From contig OY365810.1 of assembly GCA_959347315.1 (NCBI GenBank), positions 29,564,924 to 29,628,923 of the forward strand: a stretch of 64,000 nucleotides of DNA. Direction: 5' to 3'. The stretch's first letter is position 1. Every line of letters begins with the position of its first letter. The notes beneath the pieces were generated by a model. The model did no database searches. It was given only the letters and a program-made list of their open reading frames with translations, and had not been told where the DNA came from. Shown one piece after another: positions 1-12,000 of the stretch. Both the position numbers and the translations under genes were made by a program. This DNA is from Bimastos eiseni. Its lineage: Eukaryota > Annelida > Clitellata > Crassiclitellata > Lumbricidae.

Positions 1-491
1 ATTTGATATAGATTGATACCAATTAGGGCGTCAATTGTCTCTGATTTTGGTTGTCTTACAGCATTATAAATTTCGGTGCTATCGGTTATTTTGTAACCGT
101 GCTTAATTAGGTTTATAGTAGGTTCATTTTTTACTTGATTTCTTAAATGTTAAACTAGACCAAGAGGTGGTGATTTCATAGCTAGGTATCGCTTTTACTT
201 TTAAGCAATTAAAATGCTTCCTTTACATTTTTATATAAATTTGTAAGATGGCCATGTTTAGTGCCAAGTTTTATTGTTAAAAGTTACTAAAAAATGCCAA
301 ATGAAATGCATACTGCATATGTATATAACTATATGTGCCTATATTATATGTATTAGCAATCTGTGGTCATTGTTTACATATGGGAGAAAGTTCAGCCACA
401 TAAAAAGTTGTTTACTTTTTATGGTGATGAAAGTAAACATGTGTTGTCCACAGCAGGCTTGGTCTTGGACTCTTGGTCCTAAAGAAAAGAG

Positions 492-534
<43 letters not shown>

Positions 535-822
535 TGATTTCACAGGATGCTTTGCACCTCCTGGATTCTTAAACCTAGAATATTGCCTAGTATAATTTAA
601 ATAAGGCAGCCATCGTACAATGGCATTTTAATTTTAATTTTTTAAATAATATTAATAATTATATAAAAATAATATTAAACAAGGTGTGTCCATGAGCATT
701 TTATGGGAGCCATATGAGAATGTGATCCTCGTATGAGCAAGCAGACAGGGTAGCTATGTACATACTCTATCCTTGCACGCGAAGTTAAGCAGCGTGCGGT
801 CTGCTTTTTTTGTTTATATTCT
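1..822. other. 5' flank of KLF gene, no gene seen
   Basis: AT-rich flank before the first KLF coding exon. It contains an (AT)n microsatellite at about 493-529 and short poly-T/poly-A stretches near 630-680. The small open frames here are low in complexity and cross the AT repeat, so none is called. A promoter and 5' UTR of the KLF gene probably lie in the last few hundred bases, but no TATA box or other defining element can be fixed. Confidence 0.6.
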
Positions 823-3800
823 ATGTGGTTGTGTCGATTCAATCTGCAGAAAGGCATTGACTGTCGTCCGCCACCAGCAGCGGACTGTGGCTGCCAGGAG
901 TGCATGGCAGTTCAGACACTGTTGTCGTTCAGCCAAAGCGCCATCTGCCGGCCACACAGTCGTCCAATGATGAGCAGCTCAGGCGGGCAGACAAAACTGC
1001 AGCAACAAGAAGTGCTCAACTGGAACAGCAGTGTCATCCAGGCTTTAACTCCACCGCCATCGGATGTCGGTTCCATGTCTCCGCTTTCCGATTCCTCCGT
1101 GTGCGAAGACAGCTCGGACCTGGCCTGCCACGATGAAGGTGACGTCTATCGTGTTCCTGAGAGGTCGTCATCACTTCTGAAGGAGGTGGGTTGGACTGTA
1201 ATATTCATAACATCAATTAATGGGGATTGGGTTGCCATAGCACAATAGTGTGCAGAGCTGAGGAACTGAGTTCAATACCTATATCCCCTTAGGGTTGACT
1301 AGTCCTTCTTTTGCAAGGCAGTGGCCGGAGGCAGCAGTCTTGTTTGACCAGTGGGAGAGGGACACCCAATGAGAGGGGTAGGAAATGTGGTGGGGGCAAG
1401 CATATAATGTGTCCCTTTTCTGTGAAATGTGGGAGACTTTTCCCTATCGACACCCCCCTCCGGGCAGTGGCATTGGTTAAATTTGACATATTCTGACGTA
1501 TTTTGCGATTTTTAATATATTTTTACTCTTTTAGTGTTCTTCGTTATTTATTATGTATGGATTCCTAACTAGCTGATTATCATTTTACTGATATTCATAT
1601 GTAACTCTTGAGTTTTTGAAAACTGATTCTTAATATTCTGTTTGGTGATACTATTATTATTATTATTATTGTGTGCAGCTGCTTGTAAGAGACCTTCCGT
1701 GTTCTCCCATGTACCAAGAATCATTTGCTCACAGTCCACAGTCATCTGTTCGACCGATGCGTTCCCCTTCTAGTGACAAAACTACTTTTGGCCAATGTAC
1801 GACAGCGTGTGGCAACAAGGATGCAACGCACTCTCTGTACTCAACAAAAAAGGTTTCATCCTCACTTCGACCATCTTATCGAACGAACAGGGAAATTGAA
1901 GGACGAAGCAATCAAGTGAGCTCAATTCCAACGCCACTCGTCGTTACTCATCGATGTGCCTCGTCGCTCGTTCCACAGAACTCTGAGCCACTGACGAGTA
2001 AACCGAGGGCAAGCAGTGTCACGAGTGCATCTCAGGGCTATTTTCCAGGCAGCAGACAACAAGACACGGACTGCGCCAGACCATTGCTGGGCAAACGTGC
2101 CTTGACAGAAGAAGGCGCCTGTAGCGATAAGACCGAGAGAGAGGAACACGTGCGAAAGCAGATGCGGAAAGACGACATACCCGTTCCACCCGTTTTACAA
2201 GAAGTTCAGTCTAGCACAAGAAAGCACTGTACCAAAAAAATGAATGCAACCTCAGTCTCCAAAACTGTGGTTGCTGTCAAGGGTTTTGGTTCGACATCAG
2301 AGGTTTCTTATAAGCAGCTGCTCTTTGAACCCAAAACGGTTAGTGTAGTCTCGCAAGATACGAATGGGACGCACACGACAACACCAGCCATTCTACTGGA
2401 GGACCTAAGAAAGTCCAGTTCTATTGACCAGATCGAGTCAGAAGCATCCGTCACGGGTGCCAGCGATGCCATCAAAATTCCCACCTCCGAAAACTGTTCT
2501 CCAGGTGGAATTCAGCGAGAGACGAGTCTTTCTGAGGCAATGGAAATGACACCCCTACTCTGCGCAAGTGCCTCACAGGATGCTGCTGTGGTTCTTAGCA
2601 CTGGGGCCACTGATGTACCTGGAATCCAGCTCAGCCCTTGTTCTGCACCAATGGTCTTCACGAGCATCAATGGCATGCTGCTCTCACTCCCGTCAACTCC
2701 AACCATTCAGGTGATTGTCGTCAACAACTACCCGGTCGGCAGTGGGGCCAACACTCCAGTCCAGACCGCTACACATGCATCGCGCCTGGAGGGCAGTCGG
2801 CTCCTCTGTCCGATTGCTCCAGCTCCTGCGGTTGCAGCTGGAAGTGGCAACATCTCACAAGCCGAGAAGGACCTGAAGGGGAGATCAACGCCATCTAACC
2901 ACCACAGGATGTACAAATGTGACCATGTCAATTGCAACAAAACCTACTTCAAGAATTCACACCTGAAAGTTCACCAGCGGATACACACAGGTAGATACGC
3001 TGAATTCTATTCCTTCTGTCAGTTCATCTAATTCTTGTGGAAGAGGGTATATACTGTAGGCAATAGCTAAAATTAGAAATGGAAATAAGCCAATGTTCCA
3101 TTCCACCAAATCTGGTGTTCCTACTGCTTGCTTTAATTAGCAATTCCATGGTGCATATATTCACACAACGCGAAATTAACATCTGAGCTGGTGTTTCTAG
3201 GCTATTGAAGTAAGTTATCACAAACTGCATGTTATTATTTAATAATTAGTAACTTCTATAATGCCAGTGTATAACGAGCAGAGCATCATTTGATAGGAGA
3301 GGACATTGAACAATGCACAATAGGTGATTGATTGATTTCCTTGTGTTAACGTGATTGATTGATTGATGAACAGATTCCTCTGATTTCAGAGTTTAGGCTT
3401 TACTGATTAGAATTAAAGTTGCTGACTCTAGGTAGTACCAGTCTAAAATGTGCAGAGTATATATGAGTAGCGTTTATTACAAGATTTGATGCCAAATACA
3501 TAAATCAGTGGATGATGCAAAATTGAATCCAGCAGCCAGAGATCGTAGCAAATAGTGTTTATATTACACTGGTAGGACTCATTCTAGGAATTTGTCTTGT
3601 TCAATTTCTAACTTTAGCAAAATACTTTAACTACAAGTTGCTTTTACATCACAAGGTTTTCCTCAATCTGATATCGCAGGACTGATAAGTTGTTTTGATA
3701 CATTTCTAGGCGAGAAGCCGTTTTCGTGTACATGGGAAGGATGTTCCAAGAAGTTTGCCAGATCCGATGAACTGTCACGACACCATCGCACTCATACAGG

Positions 3801-3960
3801 TGAAAAGAAATACAAATGCCAGGTCTGTCACCAGCTTTTCATGCGCAGCGACCATCTCACGAAACACATGCGTCGTCACATTGGTGGCGGCTGTGCGAAG
3901 AAGTTGGTTCCTGGAGGCAGCGCCATCGTCTTGCCGATTGTGCCTCCTCAGTCACGGTAA
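823..3960 (+). CDS. KLF10/11 (TIEG)-type Krüppel-like zinc-finger transcription factor
   Basis: Sequence-specific nuclear DNA-binding factor, expected to bind GC/GT boxes and recruit SIN3 corepressor. Exons read as 823-1185, 1679-2990 and 3710-3960; phases fit (0, then 1) and each junction is GT/AG. The product is 641 aa from ATG 823, or 614 aa from in-frame ATG 904. Exon 1 carries AVQTLLSFS, which resembles the KLF10/11 SIN3-interaction helix (AVEALMSMS type), then a TPPPSD/SPLSD segment. Exon 2 is long, Ser/Thr/Pro-rich and has the PIAPAP motif seen before the fingers in KLF11. Three C2H2 fingers close the protein: [18 protein letters not shown] ends exon 2; [20 protein letters not shown] and [14 protein letters not shown] are in exon 3. 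Intron 2 splits the TGEKP linker between fingers 1 and 2. The finger signature fits the KLF9/10/11/13/14/16 branch; the SID and IAPAP motifs favour KLF10/11. The start codon is uncertain. Confidence 0.9.
1228..1330 (+). repeat. partial tRNA-derived SINE, family 1
   Basis: Lies in KLF intron 1. It matches the reverse complement of the copies at 38985-39250 and 57895-58170: a tRNA-like head with GAGTTCAATACC in the box-B position, followed by GGTTGACTAGTCCTTCTTTT. Only the head and the start of the body are present, so this is a truncated copy. Confidence 0.6.
2991..3709 (+). other. KLF intron 2
   Basis: A 719-bp phase-1 intron between the first and second zinc fingers, starting GTAGAT and ending TTTCTAG. 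It holds a run of TGATTGAT repeats near 3328-3370 and no recognisable gene. Reading past the donor gives a short unrelated tail and a stop, which is why the open frame running to about 3031 is not the true exon end. Confidence 0.75.
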
Positions 3961-4273
3961 ACAGGCGCTGATACAGCGAACAGTTGACATGCAAATGGTT
4001 GGTGTATGCGTTATTACTCGTAGTCACGGCTGTGCTTTCAGTTGCTTCTGTTGGATTATATTTCCCTGTGAGAGATTTTGGTGAAGACTGTCCCTCTGCT
4101 TGTGAAGACTGTCCCCCTGCTTGTGATTCTGAATTACGTTCAAAGTGTTGCTCTGAACGTCGTTGCTAAGGAAGGGAGAAGCAGTTCACAACTGAATGTG
4201 ATCTATTGTTGCTGTGAATTTTTCTGCTGTTCTTCGAATGCTGTTGATGACCGTTTATTGTGTGCTTTGCAAA

Positions 4274-4279
4274 AATAAA
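4274..4279 (+). promoter_or_regulatory. candidate poly(A) signal of KLF gene
   Basis: AATAAA 314 bp downstream of the KLF stop codon. Further AATAAA hexamers occur near 5003, 5487 and 5668, so the 3' end cannot be decided from sequence. Confidence 0.35.
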
Positions 4280-4814
4280 CATATTTCTGAACAATTGTTA
4301 CATGTAGCTTCCACTAAGCGAATCCTGCTCGGCACTGCTGATTCTTATTCGATAAGAAGTGTGTCTGGCAGACATTGTTTTAGTTGTTGCAAGCTTGCAG
4401 CATTGGTACAAGATTTGTTTTAGAACTTGATTGTATATACTTAAACAAACTTCGATCTTCTTGTTGTTGGTCAAAATCATTTTCTTTAGACTTGTTCTGC
4501 CTTGGGTTCATTTAAGCATCAATTGGCTTCTGATTATGCTGCCATGGGTTTTAAGGGTTTGTAGGTGCTTGACCGGCTTCCTATTGTCGTCATGCTTTGA
4601 AATACCGTGGGTGCCGATCAGAAGCTTAGCTCATCGTGGCAATACTAATTTGTTGCTAGTGTTGGTCCCAAAGTATTGTTTGATTTGTTGCATATATTTT
4701 TGTGCTTTCAGTTGTAATAACCACATGTGCCACACTTCTGTGAGCTACTTAAATGATGCTGTTGTAAGTATTTTTTTTTACCACACATATGTACCAACAT
4801 ACCAAAAAGTCCTG

Positions 4815-4819
<5 letters not shown>

Positions 4820-4866
<47 letters not shown>

Positions 4867-4880
4867 TTTATATATATGTC
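4820..4880. repeat. (AT)n microsatellite
   Basis: Nearly uninterrupted AT dinucleotide run in the KLF 3' flank, followed by degenerate TATATTTATATATATG. It inflates an open frame across 4431-4889 that I do not regard as coding. Confidence 0.9.
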
Positions 4881-6059
4881 AGCCATTAAGGTATTGTATG
4901 GCTAGTATTTTTGCTTCAAGTGCTGATGACACGCATACTTGTTAGCTGTTTATTACAAAAGTTAAATTACTGTTCATTATGGAATGTCACCTTTATGTCA
5001 AAATAAAGGACAGTGAATGTTAACATGGGACAATGTTTTTCAAAGAAAGAAGTCCTACTCGTTAAGTGACATTTATATAATTATGAAGTGATTTTAATAT
5101 TATTTGTTTTTATTGGCCAAACTGCTTTGTACTGTTTTGAAGTACATATTGTAATTAATTCATTGCAGGGGATGCGTACGAGTCATCTGGCAATAATAGA
5201 AAGTAGATTTCAAATGACAACATGCTTCACTCTCCTTCCTAAGCCTGCTATAGGGTTTATGCAGCTTGTGCTGTACTAGTGTACTTATAATGTACATGTA
5301 ATGTACATGTGAATGCTGCTTTTATGGCTAATGTTAGAATCAGATAACTTTCATGTCATACACAGTTCAAGTTCTTAAATTTGAAATTTTCCTTTAATTG
5401 ATTCTGGGACACTTGGTCCTTCTAATCTATATGAAAACTAGTCTTCAAAATCATTTGCATTGTTTGCGCTCACTAATGCATTAACAATAAAATGGAAATT
5501 GAACCTTTAATCAAGTGCCACTTAAGTTTTGCTAATTGTTTTAGCTGTTGGATCTGTCTTTTATTTGCCATTGTATTCTTGTGTCACTTGTGAACTGTTC
5601 TAGTTGTGACTTTGATTTACATGAAAGTGAAGTTCACTAACTAAATATGTTCATTCTTCATTCAGCAATAAACTGAATTTAATATCTTTGATATTAGATG
5701 ATTAAATATTTTTGAGTTTTTAGCATCTGATGCAGACTCTGAAGCGACAATTACTGAGGTGTGTAACAATGAGCTCAATGTTGTCGATTCGTTTAAGTTT
5801 CCTGTTTTGTTGATAAGTTCTGTAGTCACAATTGTTTAGTGTGTACATACCTTTTTTATAGATCATGCGGTGGTTGTAAAGTTATACATATTCAGAATCT
5901 ATTGTATTAAACATTATTTATTAACTTATGATTTTTGTTTTCCCATAGATACTTAAAATAGAGACCAAAGAATATTAACTGCACTCATGAATTTATGAAT
6001 TTTGCTCTCCAAGAGATTTATTTAATTGTTGACAAAGCACAGAATGTTTAAACTATGCA

Positions 6060-6330
6060 AAATTATTGTATAAAGTGATATAGAATGATCAGAATGCTGG
6101 ACAGCAAGTTGAGAAACATCTACACAAGAGAAATAGTAGTTTATAGATATACTGCAGGGATTTCAAGACTACAGAAGATTAGAAATGATTACGGGACTTT
6201 TTAATTGTTGAAAGAATCTGTTGTAAGAATTCATCCAGCAAAGACTGATGATGGTTTGGTGGAATGACAGAATCCTAAACAATGCACTACATGCAACCAC
6301 AGTTGCTTGAATAGGTGCAGCTGTAGGCCT
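6060..6330 (+). mobile_element. old LINE 3'-region fragment
   Basis: Shares GCAGGGATTTCAAGACTACA with a near-identical stretch at about 29352-29371 in the better preserved LINE copy, and the following ~100 bp keep a weaker match. No open frame survives. It is called only because of this match inside the window. Confidence 0.4.
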
Positions 6331-7508
6331 ATAGTTTTGCCTGATTTTGGCCTAACTTAATTGTTGATCGAATTTCTCTCTCCAATGCGACTTCCCAAAT
6401 TAGGCGTGTGCCTTGAAACTGTTCACTGCTGTCCTATTGTTGTCTCTGTTGTTGTCTCTGTTGTTGTCTCTGTTGTTGTCTCTGTGCAATGTCTCCTGTC
6501 TCTGTTTGTGCATGTTTATGTGTGTGTGTTTTAGTGTCTTGTCTCTCTGCATAGAAATAGTGGCTATATATAGTATCAGGTAAGGCGTTTATCGTTCTAT
6601 ATGACTACAGACACATAGGCCTACCTAAGGGATTCGAATTACAAAGGCGGACTGAATACAATTCAAATAAGGACCTTGCAAGATGAGCTAATTCACTAAT
6701 TGACATTGAGAGCAACAGGAGTTTACATTACAAAGTGCAGTGTGGATCACTTGTTTGTATCGATGGATCTCCACTAAGTCAAGAAGTGAAATTGACAATC
6801 AATACATTAGAATGATAACAGGACAGTGATGCATACAAACCTAATCCTACAAATCAACTGCTACTGATTTAAGTATATGCGACAAACAAAGTCAAAAGGA
6901 ATAGTTGGTGCGGAATTTGTGCGACGCAGGATGGTAAAGTTAAGTGATTTCGAGCGAGCCACTATAAATCAGCCCTCCCATTTCCTGACTTCATCTGTCC
7001 ACTTCCACTGTATGATTGACCAAAGAGAGTTTATGTATGATTAGCCAATTAGTGTTGATGTATGATTATCCAATGAGAATCCGTGTGTGATTAGCCAATG
7101 AGAGTCCAAATTCTTCCCTTCTTCTCTCGTCCAGATCCACACCCTATGATGCAGTAGCGTTTTTCAAATACCTTAGTAGGCCGAATAAAATAATATCAAC
7201 AAACAACACTGCTTGTTAAAAACAGAATAATTATAAAATACGGGCAGGGCCCCTTAAGCTTCCTGGGGATCCTGGGCACGTTGCCTACATTGCCAAAAAA
7301 GATAACTCCACCCGGCTGATGGTAACTTCTGTTGGCCAGTAACAGTGTTAGGTTATAGGCCTAGTGATCGAATGCGAACTGTCGATGATAGCATCAAGGC
7401 AATGTTAATCTCAGAAATTTCTCAGATGCACACAAAGCCACGTTATGATGGGGACCACCGTAAATACAATCAGCGCTATAGAAAATATAAATCAAATCCA
7501 CAACAGGC
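6331..7508. other. intergenic, no gene seen
   Basis: Contains a short GTTGTTGTCTCT tandem near 6435-6482 and repeated 'attagccaatgagagt'-like phrases near 7020-7110. A small open frame at 7345-7539 runs into the hAT element that follows and shows no recognisable domain. Confidence 0.6.
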
Positions 7509-7865
7509 CAGGGCTGCAAACATGTTGGATTTTTGGTAACTTTTGATATGAATAAAACTGTTGTCTTCGTTGTATTTTATAACTTTTATAAAAACTCCAT
7601 TTAAAAAAAACAACCAAATGGTTGTTTTTTTTAAATGGAGTTTTTTTAAAATATACAATTTCTTTAAAATTTACTATTATATTACTAATTGTGTGTTATT
7701 CAGTCGGAAATCAAGCTAAATTAATTACGTAAACAAGTCGGAGCTCTTTTTCATGCTGTGTTTGATGCTTTTTATAACAAAACTGTTGTTACAAGATCCA
7801 AAGGAAAACTAAAAACCAAAAAACAACTTTTGATCTTTAAAAGATCTTGGTTTTTTGCACCTCCG
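7509..7865 (+). mobile_element. hAT-type miniature element, family A, copy 1
   Basis: A 357-bp non-autonomous element. It starts CAGGGCTGCAAAC and ends TTTTTTGCACCTCCG, imperfect terminal inverted repeats of hAT style. Flanking 8-bp duplications are CAACAGGC (7501-7508) and CAATAGGC (7866-7873), 7 of 8 identical. The interior matches, in reverse complement, the copy at 23728-24037 over ~150 bp (around TCAGTCGGAAATCAAGCTAA). A perfect 24-bp hairpin (7591-7614 with 7621-7644) lies inside this copy only. No transposase is encoded. Confidence 0.8.
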
Positions 7866-8805
7866 CAATAGGCCTATCCGGGTCCGATCGAGGTCGTTTG
7901 GCCCGGGAAGCATCAGCTGTCGTCACGCAAGCTTCATGTTACTCATAAGCTCCTTCCAATTCCAATACGGGCAAGGTGAAATAATCGTAATATAAGTAAA
8001 GCACGAATAACAAAAATTGAATAGGATTAAAGGGGCATACGTATACGTCGAGGCAATGTATGCGGGAATTATAGAAACGTGCACATAAGCCTACAATTAC
8101 GCGATACGTTGATCGGCTGGCTAAAAAACTTAATTGTATGACAGAGTTCTGAGTTCGTAATCGTATAATCTCCAAACTACTAAAGAACCACGAAATAGAC
8201 ACCAGCTTATTCACTAGTTGCGATGTATACATCTAATAATACATGACATGTAAAGAATTAATGGGCCTGAGTGATCCGCCCTACTGCTGCGTTAGGAGGC
8301 TCCCTGTGTTACACATGTGACCTTGTTGTAGTTTGTAATTGCAATTTCCAAATTATTAAAGTGATGCTCCAAGCTAAGCGGCACCAGCTTATTCACGAGT
8401 TTATACAGATGGCCCTGCCGCGGACGTAAGGATGCCTATAAAGGATGCATACGGGATTCTCTATCAATAGGTTCCAATGTTCCAGGATTTCGACCTGGCA
8501 CCGAAAAGAAACGAGAGGATTGGCTAATGTGGACTTGATTTGGCATAGCGCCAATGAATAGGGTGGTCTCCCTGACGTGGCTCTTGTAGGCGTTGAGAAA
8601 TGTTCGATGATTTACATTACATTTTAACAACATCTTATGAATGCCATGATGGTATTTACTAGATCTCCTGCTTTCATTGTCTAGCGTTTTGACGACCGCG
8701 TAATCTCGTAATATCTCGCGTCATGACTAGCTTTATGCGAATTAAATCGCACTTTGTGTAGTAATACTTTATAAAATACAACGAAGACAACAGTTTTATT
8801 CATAT
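7546..8805. repeat. 36-bp perfect inverted repeat, 1.2 kb apart
   Basis: The stretch at 7546-7581 reappears as an exact reverse complement at 8770-8805 (contains AAACTGTTGTCTTCGTTG). The left arm lies within hAT copy 1; the right arm lies outside any element I can bound. The two arms may be the ends of a second, nested element, or the right arm may be a fragment of another family member. The DNA between holds no recognisable gene. Confidence 0.6.
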
Positions 8806-9049
8806 ATTTGAAATGCCAGCAAATAGCCGTATTCCTAACACAGGATTTATTGCTAATCACGCCATTAAGTGCAACTTTAACTGGAACGTAAATCGTTTTT
8901 TTGTGATTTCTCCGTTAGGGGTAATTGTCTGTTACTCAAGCCGTGCCAAGATGGATGAGTTGTTAAGAAAGGCGATGAAAATAATGTTCGACACGGCAGA
9001 AAATAAATGCTTTTGAATATTTATTCTAAAGCTAAATCTGGCTACAAAC

Positions 9050-12000
9050 ATGCAAAGTTCCTCTCCACGAAAATATGAGCATCGGAAAAAAACGAAAGAG
9101 CGATCGCTGAAGCGCAGAAAAGCAGTACGTGCATATACTATCCTATATTAACCAATACCGTCACAGATTGCATGCTGATTCTGTTTCATACTCGTTTGCA
9201 ATGAACTTGCTTGCTAGTATAAAACCAATTTGGATTGATTATTTTGCTTAGAAATAAATTTTTTCCCAAAAATGCAGTTGCCTGGATCGTGGCTGTTTAG
9301 AAGCCGACTGACAGACGTTTTGAATTAATTTGTTCGTGTTATGGTTGCATGAATTTAAATCGACCATGAGAGAGCTTTTGTGCTGGACTCTGGATGTTCT
9401 GGCTGGGGAACATCCAGGTCAACCTGTGCAGCAGAGCAACGAAATGTACAGCCAGGGATGAAATGATTTTTCATCTGTTGACATTTGGCTGCAGTTTTCA
9501 CATATAGGGATGGTCCGAACAGATGCCTTGCTCTTCAAGACTTTTGAATTAGCTGAAACTATTTAATGATTTAATGCATACAAGTGATGATTTTGTGATT
9601 TGATCTATTGACAGAAGTCGTCCGATCTGTGGAACTCTAAGAATGATCCGCTTGATCTTGAGAATCCTGAATCTCGTTTAGCGAAAACTAATATAAAGGT
9701 CAGAATCAATAGAAGGACATTTGGAGACTTATTGTACTACATAGATGGTGTTGGTGTTGAATTTTGTCTAGGTTCCTTGCTTTAGAATCATTCCAATCAA
9801 CTAGTAGTGGGAAATTTTCCTCCTTACGATTTCACATTTTTATGAATTTTAGTTAGTTTGAAAAACCGCTCTGTAGGTCACTGTTGTATTCTGGCCATAC
9901 TCTTGTCTTTCATTCTGTCTTTCATTCATTCCACAAATTTATATAGCGAGATATGACACATATGGAGTAGCCCGATGTTCTGTGCTCTGGCTTGGACCTG
10001 ATACTAATCTGTCATTTTATTATGTTTTCTAGTCATTATAATGTTTTCAGCATGAACCTTTCCACCTGCTTCAGTTTGTTGTTTAAAGAAATATGAAATA
10101 TTGAATTCTAGGTTTAAATAAATGAGGTTGTGAAAGTTTAGGACCCTATACAACTGCTCAGTTATCTTTCCAGATCATTGATTATGATCAAACCTTGTGT
10201 TTTCTTACGGATCTTATACATTGAATTAGACAACTATGCAGATTAGTTTTTGGTACATTTTATTGGCAGTTGGCATTTCTGCATACATGTCATCATCTGT
10301 TACTTTTTGGACTTGTTGTGTTTTAATGTTTCTCATTATCTGCTACCTAATTGATCAGTTTCCTTTTATGTTTTAGAACATCCTCACAGAGCAGGTCTTC
10401 AGAACTCTGCCTCTTGCCGATCAGTCGAAACTATTGCAGCTGTTGCCAACATGTGACCGATTACTTGGACCTGATACTAATCTGAGGTTTTTCCATTTAA
10501 TTCATTTGTATTTAAGACATTTTAGCAAGCATCAAGTGAGCAGTTTGCTAGTTTGAGATTTTTGACTTGATGTTTTAACATTGTACTTCAGCCTTTCTAT
10601 AACTTAGCCTCACCCATGAAGCTGAGCTAGCTAATGAATTCAATAAGATTTGTTATAACAAGGAACAGGTTGGATAGCAATTTTGTCAACTATGCTTCCC
10701 TCTGACAGTGTACAGTCATAATGACTTTTATTACATTACTTTATTACATTACATTACATTACTTTTACATTACATTAGACTTGTTTGTTTGGGGCATACC
10801 ATTAATTATAGTCACTTTAATACTTTAATTAAATGCATAACTAAATATTTTTCTGACAGTGTTGGACAAGAGGCTATGAACAATGAGTTCTTTGCAAAAG
10901 CATGCATAGAATGGAAGGAACGTTTAGCAGATGGTTAGTAAGATGCTTCATTCTTTTACAGTTATGCGAGTACTGATGAACTTTTGTACTTGATGAGCCA
11001 TATAGTCACCTCTGACTAGTTTCTCATGACTAGTACATTAACATAATTGTTGTTGCTGGTCTGTTAGATTGACCTACTCGACAGACACCTTTAAAACTAA
11101 GTTGAAAGTGTTTCTGTTTTCTAAGGCTTGTCGTGTCTGCTGACTTTCGTTTTATTTTGTACGACGCCTTATAAATTGGCATTGTTGTTATTATTATTAG
11201 AGTTCATTATTACATTGTTAGTATTGTTATTATTGTTAGTGAGCAGATTGCAGGTTATTATTACTAAACAGATTACATAGTATTATTTTACTAGGCAGAT
11301 GTCAGATTTAGGTTTGTAATATTCACAATTAAAGTAGAGAAGCAAATACTTGAAGTAGATATCAGATTTAAATTTGTAGCACTCACAATTAATGTAAAGA
11401 AATAAAGGCATGTGTAATGACCCTCGTAAACGAGGTCATTGTGACCACTCGTTTTTCTGTGGCTGGACAGTCTTTTCTTGTGAATTATGTGACTAAGAGT
11501 CAAATACTGAGCTAGTATGCACAGACGAAAGGCTTATACAGAGGCTGTCTACTTTTATTACTATTATTATTGTTAATTCATAAAATTTATACCATGTGCA
11601 TGGTCATACTTAAATGCGAATTTGAGTTGAGAATTGTTTATTTGCTCAGAACTGTTTAATGCTGCAGTTGACTTTATTTGATTAGTATTGCTTTGCTACT
11701 TCTATTCTGTGTTCATGGTGCTAGAATTGGGTGACACTTTTGTCTTTTAGTTGAGCCAGACATGCATGTATATGTATTCTGCTTCGTAAGCGCTGTCAAG
11801 ATACTTGACAAATTATATTTTAAAAAACTTGAAAGGGATTTTAATGGGCTATTTTAATATTTATGTTTAATATTTTAATAAAACCTAAGTATTTTTGTGA
11901 TTCACCTAAAAGCAGATTGGTTCAATGATTGTTTTGTACTGACTCATTGGGTGAGCCTCAGGAATTTCTAAGTTTGTGACTGATTATTAAACTGCATTAC

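Noticed and set aside
2991..3031. Extension of the KLF exon 2 frame to the stop at 3031
   Set aside because: A donor at 2991 joins finger 1 to fingers 2-3 at 3710 in phase; the read-through tail breaks the TGEKP linker.
4431..4889. 152-aa frame ending in a YIYI run
   Set aside because: Low-complexity frame across an AT microsatellite in the KLF 3' flank; no domain.
8813..9016. 67-aa frame just before the ASXL first exon, considered as an upstream ASXL exon
   Set aside because: It does not resemble the HARE-HTH domain, has no splice donor leading in phase into the ASXL exons, and overlaps the end of the 36-bp inverted repeat region.
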